From Branchiostoma floridae (lineage: Eukaryota > Chordata > Leptocardii > Amphioxiformes > Branchiostomatidae), in the NCBI RefSeq assembly GCF_000003815.2, contig NC_049988.1, positions 8,817,696-8,881,695 on the forward strand: a stretch of 64,000 nucleotides of DNA. The letters run 5' to 3'. Shown piece after piece: positions 1 through 11,865 of this stretch; position 1 is the first letter of the stretch, and every line of letters begins with the position of its first letter. A model generated the notes under the pieces. The model saw only the letters and a list, made by a program, of their open reading frames with translations, was not told the DNA's origin and searched no databases. Position numbers and translations under genes: made by a program.

Positions 1-759
1 TATATCTTTTTTAATCAAGTAGGGCACACGTGCCTAGTTTGCATTGTCACAGCTGTTGTTTTTACGAATGACTCCACAAAGAGCCTTGCCCTACTCGGTA
101 AAAGAAAAAAATAGGCCATCATGAAACTTTTTTTCTTTAGAGCTGTGAAGGTCAATGACCTCCAACTGGGTACTGTTTCTGTTTGTGTTTGTACCTATAG
201 TCAAGATTTTGTGATTGGCATGTGTTTGAAATTTGGCATGTTCTTACGAAGTTTATAGAGGTCCCGATGTTGCATGGCAATTATGGGTACCCTAGCAGCA
301 TTTTTGGTATTGCAGGATGATAGAATGATACCCTCATTCTTATGATCATGAAGTATAAAGAAGTACAGTATGAGTATAACCAGTGACAGCATGGTCTGAG
401 GGAATATTGCCTTCAAAGGTTGATGACAATTTCTTTCCAACATGAGCCCCATATTGGTTGATAGATGATCACTTCAATATTGAAACATGCTTTCAAATAT
501 CTTTCCAAAAACCACATTTAACATTACTGATGTCATACTATCATTAGTACTTTAAAAATTCTATTCTGCACACATGTTTTTATCATAATGTGTTGCTGTT
601 TGTTTAATGTAGTGTGCTGCTGGTTATCAATGAAGTAAAAAATGGAGACTTCTGCTCACAGAGTTCTTTCACATTTATGTGCAAACACTATTACTGGTAG
701 CTCTTGTAGATAAAACATACATGTAACACATCTTCATTGTGAATGTACAAACTTTAAGG
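1..759. other. Non-coding stretch, nothing recognised
   Basis: AT-rich sequence with only short open frames that lack splice context or recognisable domains. It probably belongs to the CAPN7 intron that follows the exon at 14511-14597, or lies beyond the end of that gene. Confidence 0.5.
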
Positions 760-1076
760 TAGAATTCTCCAATCAAATCAAAGTCAAAGTTCCTTCCCGC
801 GCCTGATGGCACATAGGGTGGCACCCATCTCTGTTTCAGTAGCCCTGGGCCACACAGCGCAATCACTACACAGCAGGGGGCTAGTCCACCGGTAGTGGTG
901 TGTGTTCAACTACCATACTCTTTCCGGAATGCTGAGTGCTATTAAGCAGAGAAAGCAGCACGTACCATTTTTAAAGTCTTTGGTATGACTCGGCCGGGGA
1001 TCGAACTCACAACCTACCGAATGCAAGGTGAACACTCTACCCACTCGGCCATTGCACCGGATTAGAATTCTCCAAT
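760..1076 (-). repeat. Complete tRNA-derived SINE with 14-bp target duplication
   Basis: The minus strand from 1062 begins with a tRNA-like head. It has an A-box-like TGGCCGAGTGG, a CTTGCATTC anticodon-loop-like segment and a B-box-like GTTCGATCCC. An unrelated body follows and ends in a GACTTTGATTTGATT tail at 774. The element (774-1062) is flanked by perfect 14-bp direct repeats TAGAATTCTCCAAT at 760-773 and 1063-1076, the mark of LINE-mediated insertion. A second copy lacking the tRNA head lies at 18425-18625. Confidence 0.85.
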
Positions 1077-1501
1077 GGCATGCTGATAACCTTAGTCCCT
1101 GCTGTTACAACTCTCTGAGCATCAACTGTTTTGAACCACTGCCAAATACAGTCATTAAAAGGTCCAGATTCACAATGATGAACAACAGGCATTTAAAGGC
1201 TTCCTCTTCTGTGGGCACCTCAGGCAAGACGTTCAGCTTTAATTAGTCGAAGAGATTATACCCTTCATGCCATGGGCATCTGTCAGATGCCAGGAGATAA
1301 TCGGTTATCCGGGATCCCGACAGTCTCCATGATTGTCATCAGACTACTGATAGTGACTGTGGAAAGAAGATGAATGGCTAAGTCAGACCGCCCAAATCCA
1401 TCTGGACCAAAAGGTCCAGGGAGACTTGTAACTAATTACATCGTAAATGCAAAAGGAGAATGTGGTGCATGACCCAAAAGACAGTTTAAAAGCTTATCTT
1501 T

Positions 1502-1701
1502 GTAAGAGGGTCTGCATGGGAGGTCCCGACAACGACTTAAGCTGAATTCAGAAGAACCCACTACGTATTACGCCAAATCAAGAAAGGCAATTACGCTAAA
1601 TTTGGTCGCCTCGCTACGAATTATGTAGGTAAGATGATTTTCCTTACGAATTACAGGAAATGAAATAGGCTTACGTGAAAGAGCATGCAGACCCTCTTGT
1701 A
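1502..1701. mobile_element. Small TIR element, CATGCAGACCCTC family
   Basis: Inverted ends: AAGAGGGTCTGCATG at the left and CATGCAGACCCTCTT at the right. The interior carries GTAATTCGTAAG and TTCACGTAAG words. The larger element at 46493-47442 has the same ends and the same interior words in the same order, so the two are family members. No coding capacity was seen. Confidence 0.6.
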
Positions 1702-2985
1702 ATGGCTGAGATTTGGGCTGGCTTGGCTTCGTAAAAGCCTCACAGATTTAGAGGGCAAAGTATATTCTACGTAATAATGTAAAACTCGAGAAAGTTGCTG
1801 ACATACTTTGAGTATATGTGAGACCGGGAGGGTCTTTTTAGCGAATGCCCACAAACGCCCACTCTAGAGAAGTCCGCGCTGCACGAATCTCATTTTTTTT
1901 TGCTTGGAATATGTCCACGTTGTGCTCCCATGTATTAATCCTGAGTTTCAAGTCAATCCATTGACCCGAAGTGACATAAATCAAAGTTTTCGATTCTCGA
2001 TGGTCTTTTTAGCGAACGCCCAGCAAAATGTCTTTTTAGCGAATGCCCACTATATCCACAAAAATATCGGCCGTCGCGTAACGACACCTAAACCTACCGC
2101 CACAAACATGTTCAAGATGGTGTCCCATTGATGTGTACGGAGTTTCCGTGCTTTACAAGCATTTTAAGTCCCTGTTTTGGGTCAAAATGTACGCCGCCGA
2201 TACTACCATACATTAACTAATAGCAATTCAAAATGGCGGGCACTAGTCATGTGACCTCCTTGCGGGACTGTTCTATAAGTATCGCGGGAGGGACTGTTGT
2301 AGCATAGCTAATCATACAACCATTTTAGAGTGAATTCTGAACAAGATTTTCATTTCATAGTGCTATCATCTGACTGATATTTACATTGTGGTCCTTTTTT
2401 TCTGTGCTATTATTACCCAGGTTTGAGGAACTTAGTGCAAATATGGATATTGATTCACCTCAGTGCCCAATTAATGTACAAAAGGCTCAGACACATTAGT
2501 GTTATAAACCTGACTAGGGGCAGGTAACCAATACTAGAAAAACATAGCTATTTATTATTAACAATACTATTTACATTATAATAATAACTCTTCACCAAAC
2601 TGGACTTTTCTTATCTTTATTTATCACAGAAACATTGTTACAATGAGGATTTGATGAGATGAGTATCTGTTACAGTGTGTACAAACTTATTTCAAATACA
2701 AAAATGTATTTCGTTTCACTTCCTAAATATTTTTAAAGTATTGGAAGAAGTTGACACATAAACAATATTAATTGCATTATTTGTGTGCAGAAAAATGTGA
2801 CCACATGCTATCAATAGCCTAATAAAATGTTGGAACATGGCACGAGCGGGCTCCTCTTCTGAGTACAGAAAGGAAATGTTTTATAACATTTAGTTATGAC
2901 GTAGAAAATTTCAATTGTAAAATGTACCTTTATTAACATTTACAAACAAATTGTTTTTTTCTCTTCTTAATAAATGACAACAATA

Positions 2986-3556
2986 CAGGTAAGTAAGGTG
3001 TGTTTCCTTTTATAACAGGCCAGGTAAGACGCCGTACAGGTAAGTAAGGTGTGTTTCCTTTTATAGCAGACCAGGTAAGACACCGTACAGGTGAGTAACA
3101 TGTATTTCCTTTGTTTACAGACCAGGTAAGACACCGTATAGGTGAGTAACGTGTATATCCTTTTGATAACAGGCCAGGTAAGACACCATACAGGTAAGTA
3201 AGGTGCGTTTCCTTTTATAACAGACCAGGTAAGACACCGCACATGTGAGTAAGGTGTGTTTCCTTGACTACAGGCCAGGTAAGACACCATACAGGTAAGT
3301 AAGGTGTGTTTCCTTTTATAACAGACCAGGTAAGACATCGTACATGTGAGTAACATGTATTTCCTTTGTTTACAGACCAGGTAAGACACCGTACAGGTGA
3401 GTAACGTGTATTTCCTTTGATAACAGGCCAGGTAAGACACCATACAGGTAAGTAAGGTGCGTTTCCTTTTATAACAGACCAGGTAAGACACCGTACATGT
3501 GAGTAACGTGTATTTCCTTTGATTACAGACCAGGTAAGACACCGCACAAATGAGTA
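2986..3556 (+). repeat. 51-bp tandem array, left half (about 11 units)
   Basis: Eleven units of about 51 bp are counted by the word CCAGGTAAGAC. On the + strand each unit reads roughly ACCAGGTAAGACACC, then ACAGGTGAGTAA, then a pyrimidine-rich TTTCCTTTGATTACAG. The unit length equals 17 codons, so several frames stay open and mimic a repetitive protein. I do not call it a gene: the same frames occur on both strands and there is no start or splice context. Confidence 0.9.
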
Positions 3557-4250
3557 AGGTACCCTATCTGGTCTATAGGCAAAGGAAAGACGCCTTACTC
3601 ACCTGTGCAATGCCCTATCAGGTCTATAGACAAAGGAAACACACCTTACTCACCTGTGCAGTGTCTTACCTGGTCTGTACTGAAAGTAAATACATGTTAC
3701 TCACCTGTACGGTGTCTTACCTAGTCTGTTATAAAAGGAAACACACCTTACTCACCTGTACGGTGTCTTACCTGGTCTGTAATCAAAGGAAATACACGTT
3801 ACTCACCTGTACGGTGTCTTACCTAGTCTGTAGTCAAGGAAACACACCTTACTCACCTGTACGGTGTCTTACCTGGTCTGTAATCAAAGGAAATACACGT
3901 TACTCACCTGTACGGCGTCTTACCTAGTCTGTAGTCAAGGAAACACACGTTACTCACATGTACGGTGTCTTACCTGGTCTGTACTGAAAGGAAATACATG
4001 TAACTCACCTGTACGGTGTCTTAGCTAGTCTGTTATAAAAGGAAACACACCTTACTCACCTGTACGATGTCTTACCTGGTCTGTAATGAAAGGAAATACA
4101 CGTTACTCACCTGTACGGTGTCTTACCTAGTCTGTAATCAAAGGAAATACACGTTACTTACCTGTACGGTGTCTTACCTAGTCTGTAGTCAAGGAAACAC
4201 ACCTTACTCACCTGTACGGTGTCTTACCTGGTCTGTAATCAACGGGGGCA
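3557..4250 (-). repeat. 51-bp tandem array, right half, inverted (about 13-14 units)
   Basis: These are the same 51-bp units as in 2986-3556 but in the opposite orientation, making the array the loop-proximal part of the palindrome. Read on the minus strand, which is the CAPN7 sense, each unit offers donor-like ACAG/GTGAGTAA, acceptor-like TTTCCTTTGATTACAG and donor-like ACCAG/GTAAGA. The inversion centre is near 3557-3562 (GGTACC). Confidence 0.9.
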
Positions 4251-4261
4251 GTCTCACAATG

Positions 4262-4361
4262 NNNNNNNNNNNNNNNNNNNNNNNNNNNNNNNNNNNNNNN
4301 NNNNNNNNNNNNNNNNNNNNNNNNNNNNNNNNNNNNNNNNNNNNNNNNNNNNNNNNNNNNN
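4262..4361. other. Assembly gap, 100 N inside foldback right arm
   Basis: Exactly 100 N, which suggests a placeholder length. The left arm has about 320 bp between the start of the array and the point matching the first base after the gap (about 2665). The true gap is therefore probably larger than shown. Confidence 0.9.
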
Positions 4362-5202
4362 CAGATACTCATCTCATCAAATCCTCATGGTTACAATGTT
4401 TCTGTAATAAATAAAGATAAGAAAAGTCCAGTTTGGTGAAGAGTTATTATTATAATGTAAATAGTATTGTTAATAATAAATAGCTATGTTTTTCTAGTAT
4501 TGGTTACCTGCCCTTGTCAGGTTTATAACACTAATGTGTCTGAGCCTTTTGTACATTAATTGGGCACTGAGGTGAATCAATATCCATATTTGCACTAAGT
4601 TCCTCAAACCTGGGTAATAATAGCACAGAAAAAAAGGACCACAATGTAAATATCAGTCAGATGATAGCACTATGAAATGAAAATCTTGTTCAGAATTCAC
4701 TCTAAAATGGTTGTATGATTAGCTATGCTACAACAGTCCCTCCCGCGATACTTATAGAACAGTCCCGCAAGGAGGTCACATGACTAGTGCCCGCCATTTT
4801 GAATTGCTGTAGTTAATGTATGGTAGTATCGGCGGCGTACATTTTGACCCAAAACAGGGACTTAAAATGCTTGTAAAGCACGGAAACTCCGTACACATCA
4901 ATGGGACACCATCTTGAACATGTTTGTGGCGGTAGGTTTAGGTGTCATTGCGCGACGGCCGATATTTTTGTGGATATAGTGGGCATTCGCTAAAAAGACA
5001 TTTTGCTGGGCGTTCGCTAAAAAGACCATCGAGAATCGAAAACTTTGATTTATGTCACTTCGGGTCAATGGATTGACTTGAAACTCAGGATTAATACATG
5101 GGAGCACAACGTGGACATATTCCAAGCAAAAAAAATGAGATTCGTGCAGCGCGGACTTCTCTAGAGTGGGCATTTGTGGGCATTCGCTAAAAAGACCATG
5201 CG

Positions 5203-5822
5203 TGTGAGACCTACATGTAGTGGCAATGACTTCCCAGAAACAGGATACAGGAACAAAGGAACAGCAACCTTACTTTCTTTGTGTGTGTGTTTGTGTGACT
5301 GTGCGTGTGTGTGTTCTACATTCTTTGAATGTTAACATTCAAATAATAAGAAAATGAAAGACATTACACACAACTGTAAATTTACCCATTGTCAAGCTTG
5401 TGCACTGTTGGCAATACTAAGTATACAACCTAAGCTCGAAGGCACACACTCACAAACGAACATACCAGCTTCCTAAAACATTCTCCCTGGTATAACTCTG
5501 AGTCATTACTTCTTGCCATGTTGTCAGCAAGACTTATGTTTCATCATTTAGGACTTAACCGGTTAAGTGCACAGAAGGGACATGGGGCGAACATATGCAA
5601 CTACGGTATTTGGTTATGGCCCAAGTGTGCTATTTCAAGGAAGATAAATGTAGAAGCGCAATATAAATGTTTGTCACTAATATCATTTAACCAATAGGAA
5701 CTACAGTTGGACAAACATATCCTTCCATTATACATGTGGAGCTTAAGACTCTCATTTCAATACATCAAGACTAGTCTTGCTTAACTAACGTTGACTTAGT
5801 GTGAACTGCCTATTCTGATTCA
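5203..5822. other. Non-coding, short GT-rich microsatellite
   Basis: It contains an imperfect GT run at about 5278-5313 and CATGTA-rich sequence. No gene was recognised. Confidence 0.5.
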
Positions 5823-6270
5823 TTGCACTTGTGGTGTCAGTGGAGGATTTCGGTGGAAACCATGTGAACACAACGAGGAACCCAAATGCATTTCTGGTGA
5901 GCATATACATGTACATGTAACCCCTCTGAGAGCAGGTTATCGTAAAAGATGACTTGTCATGATGGAATGTTACATTTCCAGCCAGACGTCTCAGAGGTGA
6001 GGTTCAGATTCTTGGAAGGCTGCACTGTAGAAGATGATTCCATCAACAACCTTAATGGACCTGTGAACTAGATACTTCTGATTGAAGATAACATTGTCCG
6101 AGTAAGATATCAGACTGAAAAGCACTTACCGGTAGTCAAAATGCAATGTCAGACAACTGACACTGGTGCAATACGATGTCGAACTCATAAATTTACGTCC
6201 GAAGTTATAGCACCATCTGTTATCTCTCACAAAGACAGATTTCAATAAACTTTTTTCAATCAATGTATGG
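5823..6270 (+). repeat. Diverged dispersed duplication, copy 1
   Basis: This block shares an ordered series of matches with 9655-10220: AACCATGTGAA, AAGATGACTTGT, GGTTCAG.TTCTTGGAAGGCT, a CTGATTGA(A/G)GATAA block, and AATAAACTTTTT at the end. It appears to be a divergent direct duplication inside the putative CAPN7 intron. No coding potential was seen. Confidence 0.55.
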
Positions 6271-7424
6271 TGACTGACAGATTGGTTGAGTGTAAATTGT
6301 ACTACACGGTTGTTCTCCTTATAAAATAATCAACTTGAAAACATTCTCTACCTTACGCTTGTAGTAAAAAATGATAAAAGAACATCTTAATAAATTTTGT
6401 TGTTGTAAATCATGTTATGTAAATCCTGCCCAATATACATTAAGCTACAGGATGCAAGAATGACTCCAAATCCTATCAAATGGAAAGCAGAGGGTTGATG
6501 ATTGGTAGTTTATTATATATTTCTTTGGGATATCGATCCCCATATTCAACCTTTGGTTCATGTATTGGTTTGTTGACCTAATATCAGATTTATCATACTA
6601 GTACTCAGAAAGTATTATGAATGGATAGACTAGAAAGTTTGTTGTCATTGTTGGGAATGTGTCAAGATGTATCTAAAACCATCTTCAACTTAAATTGTTC
6701 CTCATATTATTCATCAACTTTTATTTATTAGAATTTGCACATTTCCGTCACATCTCGCAGACATGAGCAATGTTTCTCTGTTTTGGTCAATTTTAGAAAA
6801 ATATTGAAAATGTTACTATATAAAAAAAAAGAAGAAATACATTGTAAATCATTTCATCTGAATTAAAAGTACTACATTTAAGTACCAGTGGTAATTCAAT
6901 CACCAAAATCTGAAAATGCATGTTCTGCTATTATAATAGGGTCTAACAAACTGAAAAAAAAAGAAACCTCGAATTTTTTCCCCTGTTGAGGACCAGTCTT
7001 TATTTCAAATAGATTGAAAGTATCAACCACTCCATGCTGGGTACTTAGCCAGGATGTTTCCACTCTAGGTTCTATGCATCACAATTCTTACTTTTCACAG
7101 CAGGGAAAATGAAGCTTTATCATCAGGTGGGCTATAATTAAAGCTTAAAGAACCAGAAAGCAAGCTTCCATTTCCAACGGCAGCCAATAATCCATGTGTA
7201 GACATGCCGAGCGTCATGCTAATCCTCATAGCATAGTCCCCCTATATACATTATACATGTACCTGTGGTGTAATATGGGGCCACATTCTGAGATTCTGAT
7301 ATACATGCCCTATCTCCCAAACCAGCATGAATCTAAAATGTTTCCTGTAAGAAAAGTAATCCGTTCCACGAGGCAGGAAGTAATCCTGTGTCACAAGGGG
7401 GTGTACGCTAGAAGCATGACGCGC
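6271..7424. other. Non-coding, nothing recognised
   Basis: AT-rich sequence with oligo-A runs. The open frame at 7194-7493 has no recognisable domain and runs into a local repeat. Confidence 0.45.
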
Positions 7425-8010
7425 ATGCAAATATTAATATTTTGTGTTTGGAAAAGCACAAATGAAGATTTAGTCATTAGTTTTACAAGGTAGGAAAAGT
7501 TAATGAAATTCTGAGTGATTTTCAAAGAGATTAATCAAAGACTTTAATCCCTCCAAAGTTTTACGTCAGACTCTGCACTTTTCTAGTGATCTTATCAACG
7601 ATGTGCATGAACAGACTCAAATATTAATATTTTGTGTTTGATAAAGGAAAAGCTTAGTCATGAAATGAAGACTTAGTCATTAGTTTTCCAAGGTAGGAAA
7701 ATTTAATGAAATTCTGTCATAACTGCACATAATATAATATAACTGCAGATGTATACTAATCTAATGTCAAACCAATCAAAGAGATTAATCTCTCTTAAGT
7801 TTTACGTCTGCACTTTTCTAGCAATTTTATCAATGTTTAGTTTACCTAGGAATTTTAGTTTTAAAGAAAAGTATTTCTGTCATAACTGCACATTTAAATA
7901 TAACTGCATGCATACTAAAAAATAATCTAATGTGAAACCAATTAAAGACAATAATCCTTTCAAAGCTCCACATCTAAAATTTTCTGGCAATTTTATTAAT
8001 GGTGGATCTT
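7425..8010 (+). repeat. Local tandem duplication, about 3 diverged units
   Basis: The block running from CAAATATTAATATTTTGTGT through AGTCATTAGTTTT.CAAGGTAGGAAAA to TTTTACGTC..CTGCACTTTTCTAG occurs twice. A third, partial and more diverged unit ends near ATTTTCTGGCAATTTTAT. Spacing is roughly 200 bp. Confidence 0.6.
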
Positions 8011-9654
8011 TTAGGCTAGTGTGGAAACAGGAGATAACAGAGCTCAATCTCTAGCAATCAGATAAAGCTGTAAAAACAAATTGTCACACACATGACGCTT
8101 CGCCCCAATTTCATTTCCTGACCTTGTGGGGAATGTGCCAGGCATAACATTTACAAGGAAAGCCAAAAATATAACACTAGATATTCATGTTGTGTGCCAA
8201 GCTGACAAGAGGATATACATAAGACAGTTAATGCCACTTTAACAATTTATCAGAACAACAATCACATTATCACAAAATTTGTCTAGTTTCATTCCCTGAC
8301 ATCTGAAAAGTGCACTTTATTTAATTGGTACAGGAGAACAATTATTGAATGTGTTGTGATTTTATCAAGAATGTCAAATGTACATGTAGACTTAAAGAAG
8401 AACTTCTTGATTGAACAACTTCTAATCTCCAAAGCAATCTTTATGCATAAGTTGGCCCACTACACTGTTCCACAATTTAAGTTATCTTTGGCAAGGTGTA
8501 GGTGCAGAAGTTTGATAGCCAATCTATTCCAGTAGATATTTTCAGATGCAAGTGCAAATGTAGGTACAAATGCCCTTCATTCTTATCTGAAATATATTAA
8601 TCTAACATTCATTTCTATCTTCCTGACTTCTGGTCTTTACCAATGTAGGAATGTGTTGCACAGTAGATCATTCTATTCTTTTTAGAATATTATCAGAAAA
8701 CTTAGAATTTTTCTTTTATTGGGGTGACACACTAGTCTTACTTGGAAAAGAACAAATGTAGGTGTTACATGTATAATTGTTTTAAAATTTAATATTGATT
8801 ATAGGACATACTGTATGGCAGATAACCAAAAATATCTTTTTTCATCTATCCGTTATACGAATGTTGTTGGAATGACATGCAACTTGACTGCCTTATCTCC
8901 AAACTATTTCCTCTCTCTTCAACCTTCGTCAGATCACTAATGACAGCTTTTCCGGTACATGTAGCTATGCACGTAATGTTCTGATATCTCAGATATGGCA
9001 TGGAAAACAAAACTCCTCCCTATATACCCCACAAAAACTGTAGATATAGAAATCAGTATGACTCAGCGTAGCACACTGCATCAACTGCAACAGCTTGCCA
9101 GCGCAGCACAATAGAACTGTTAGTAGGAATTTGTCGACAATCCTTAATTCAGTGAGTCTATATTTCAAGGCAAACAAATCTCTATGCTTGGCTAGGATGC
9201 AAAGATTAATTTTGCATTTGGCCTCTATCACTCTATCAATATATGTATTCCCCTACCGATGAAAACATAACTACATTTTGTATTTGAGCATGATAAAGTC
9301 ACTGACTCATAATCACAATGCACTTGCTGGTTTACACAGCTTTTCAAGAAGTTGGGGACCAGTTTTTTCCAGAAAAATCCGGCAAAGTCCAGATTTTGAA
9401 TTCAATAAGTCTAATATCAGCTGTACACCTGCAACTTTATCCCTCCTCCTACTGACGTACATCAGCCTAAGGGCATCACCACAGAGCTAACCAAACCAGG
9501 AAAGGGTTAAGGTACTAATAAATACAATTCCCCTTCTATTGACGTGGGCTGGGAAGCAAACTTAAGTGCACGTGGCGTTACACTATGTACATGTACCCGC
9601 CTGCTGGTTCATCACATTATGTATAGACTAACTTGGGACTGCCCAATGCATTAT
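8011..9654. other. Non-coding, nothing recognised
   Basis: No exon-like or repeat structure could be supported here. Short open frames near 8989-9231 and 9278-9490 show no domain. Confidence 0.4.
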
Positions 9655-10220
9655 TGCAGTGGAAGGTTTCGACGGAAACCATGTGAATGCAAATTTAAGG
9701 TGAACATGTATAACCTTGCCTCGTTGGAAAGGTAGTTACCGTGTGATACGCAATTCATCAGCAAAGATGACTTGTTATCATTGGAATGTACAAAATGTAA
9801 TATTTCCTGACAGACCCCTAGGGAAAGGTTCAGGTTCTTGGAAGGCTACGAGCTGAGTTCATAAGAAACGTGCTTGAAGTATGGCTCTCCCCAAACATGG
9901 GACCTCCATTTAATGTCCTATCTATAAGGGACAGCCCTAGCCAAAGCTAGGTACTGAGTGAAGTGAGGAAAGTCATATAAAGTGTCATTCTCAAGGGCAC
10001 AAGATGAGTGACATGGCAGGTTTCGAACTCGAAACCTCTTGGGTCTGACCTGAAAGTGCTGCCGATTAGGCCACACGATCTCATGATGAAACGACAATTG
10101 ACCCTGTGAAGATACCTCTGATTGAGGATAAAATTATCTAAGCAAGATAGATTAAAAGGTACATATCTTTCACAAACAGACAAAGACTTATTCAAACTAA
10201 ATAAACTTTTTCATCAAGCA
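9655..10220 (+). repeat. Diverged dispersed duplication, copy 2, split by a SINE
   Basis: This is the counterpart of 5823-6270. The colinear match is interrupted at about 9858-10085 by a tRNA-derived SINE and then resumes with CTGATTGAGGATAA. The SINE therefore inserted after the duplication. Confidence 0.5.
9858..10085 (-). repeat. tRNA-derived SINE, second family
   Basis: On the minus strand there is an A-box-like TGTGGCCTAATCGG, a B-box-like GAGTTCGAAACC and then TTGTGCCCTTGAGAATGACACTT-type body sequence. It ends with GGAGGTCCCATGTTTGGGGA and GAGCCATACTTCAAGCACG. This body layout is widespread in deuterostome SINEs. It differs from the SINE at 760-1076. Exact ends are approximate. Confidence 0.7.
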
Positions 10221-10547
10221 TCCAACAATCATTGTGTTTGTTGATCATCATTAAAAAATCCCTTCTGGAAATAAACAAACCAACATTCGAACTATCAATT
10301 ACAACTTTTCTCCTTTTTACAATCTTCACCTTATGGTTTTTGCTTTGATGAAGTTGCTATTAGACCTGCATAAAATGTACTGGCTGAGCTGTCAAACTTT
10401 GCTGTAGGTCACCTTTACATACGTGAAGTACATGTACTACATAGCTCTGTTGAAATACAAGCTTATTCACTGTCAAAATATTCATGCAGCCAAAAAGGTG
10501 CATATCTGACTACAAACACTGACATGTATACTAAATTTGTATCTTTC

Positions 10548-10770
10548 CTTGCAAGGACTAGTTTTTCCAGAAAAATCTACCTGTGGCCAGAGCTTGCCCT
10601 CACCTTTACACCTACACTCACTCTATCCCTCCCCCTCCTAATCCAAGAATGCTTTTAAAAAGTTGATGACCAGTTTTACCAGAAAAATCTGGCAAAGGCC
10701 AGAGCTTGACATCATCCAACTCCAGCTCTACATGTACACCTGTGCCAACTATACCCCTCCTACAAATGAC
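10548..10770 (+). repeat. Small local repeat around CCAGAAAAATC
   Basis: The block GACCAGTTTTNCCAGAAAAATC, followed by GGCAAAG.CCAGA, occurs near 9356, 10556 and 10669, each followed by text running through TACACCTGC or TACACCT to CCCCTCCT. Three diverged copies lie within 1.4 kb. Its origin was not recognised. Confidence 0.5.
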
Positions 10771-11865
10771 GCACATTAACACATGTTCACGTGTAGGAGC
10801 GCTCTAGGGCATCACTACAAAGCTAACAGAACCTTAATATGACTAAGAAGCCAATAAATCCAGTTCCGCATCACCTGTCATTCACTGGTTAACAACTTAT
10901 AGGCGGCATAATCTTCATCATGCTAAAGGCGGCTGCCTTAACTGCAAGAAGAAGAAACATTATTGCATTACACCATGCAACCTACAGGCTGGTTCATCAG
11001 ATTAGGTACACGGATACAATAACATGAGGAAGTTCTCTTTACAAATTCTGGGATCAACCAAAAGTTTTTTCCTCATCCTATAACTTTTTGTAATCTTTTT
11101 TTAATGCTTATTTGCACGTAGACCAGTAGCTTAAGCAGCCAGTCGCATCCATCCTAGTTCAGGTTTTGTCCTCTAATTGCTTCCCTGCAGTCTGGCATCT
11201 GTTCATAGAGAGTCATTTGGCATTTGTATCCCTAAAGTATAAGCCACCGCTAGCTTTGAAAGGGAATGGCAACAGAGATTGAGCAAGAACTTAGAACTCT
11301 GTTACATTGCATCTTGAAATATTTGATACCGAAAATGATGAATGAATTAAAGACCTTTATTGTACATTTATGCCTCAATGGGCTAGTTACAGGTCACTGA
11401 TAACAGACATGCAGAAAAGCAATAAGATACAATTCAACTATTTGAAGGTGCTAAGCTAACAGGATGGTCAACATCTTTTTGCTTCTTGACACTTATGGAC
11501 AATGTAGAGGATGTATGGATGGACTGTACATGTAGAGAGAGAGAGGTCAGCAGAGTGTATAATTAGATACTTTATTGAGTCCATTAGTCAAGAACACAAA
11601 TTGTAAAAAGCTTATTAGAATTAATAATTGATAAAGCTAATTATAAGAATATAGAGCATGACAATCATGGTACTCCTAAGTTTTTGCAGGATTGATAATT
11701 TGAACGGCTCATTCATTTTCACTTATTTCAATTTTGCATCTTATTATCCAGTCCATGTTAAAGAAAAAACCTTCAATGCTACATGTATTTTCATGCTGAC
11801 ATGGTCTAATATGGTGTGTCCAAAAAGCTGGTGAAGGGCCAACTCAATTTGCAGCCTGGGAGCAC
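10771..11865. other. Non-coding, nothing recognised
   Basis: No exon or structured repeat could be supported. Confidence 0.4.

Larger units (their letters stand above)
1826..5202. mobile_element. 3.4-kb foldback (palindromic) DNA element
   Basis: Two near-identical arms lie in opposite orientation, roughly 1826-2985 and 4362-5202. For example, 1831-2131 recurs inverted at 4898-5198. They flank a tandem array that itself flips orientation at about 3557. The outermost arm sequence is GGTCTTTTTAGCGAATGCCC, and its core recurs inside each arm. Perfect 9-bp direct repeats TGTGAGACC at 1817-1825 and 5203-5211 fit a target-site duplication. Nine bases is typical of Mutator-like (MULE) foldback elements; that class assignment is inference. 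No transposase was seen, so it looks non-autonomous. The right arm is interrupted by a 100-N gap. Confidence 0.85.

Noticed and set aside
999-1062. tRNA gene on the minus strand
   Set aside because: A- and B-box-like words are present, but the sequence continues into a SINE body and is flanked by target duplications; the cloverleaf arms are not intact.
1904-2131. Identical open frame at 1904-2131 (+) and 4898-5173 (-)
   Set aside because: It lies in the two arms of the foldback element; duplication explains the identity and no domain is recognised.
2980-4250. CRISPR-like array
   Set aside because: The units are contiguous with no unique spacers, the genome is animal, and the array inverts in the middle.
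2967-4414. Long open frames of a 17-residue repeat (SYLVC.QRKYTLLTCTV) on both strands
   Set aside because: They arise because the tandem unit is 51 bp, a multiple of three. The same frames appear on both strands of an inverted array within a transposon, without start context or conservation.
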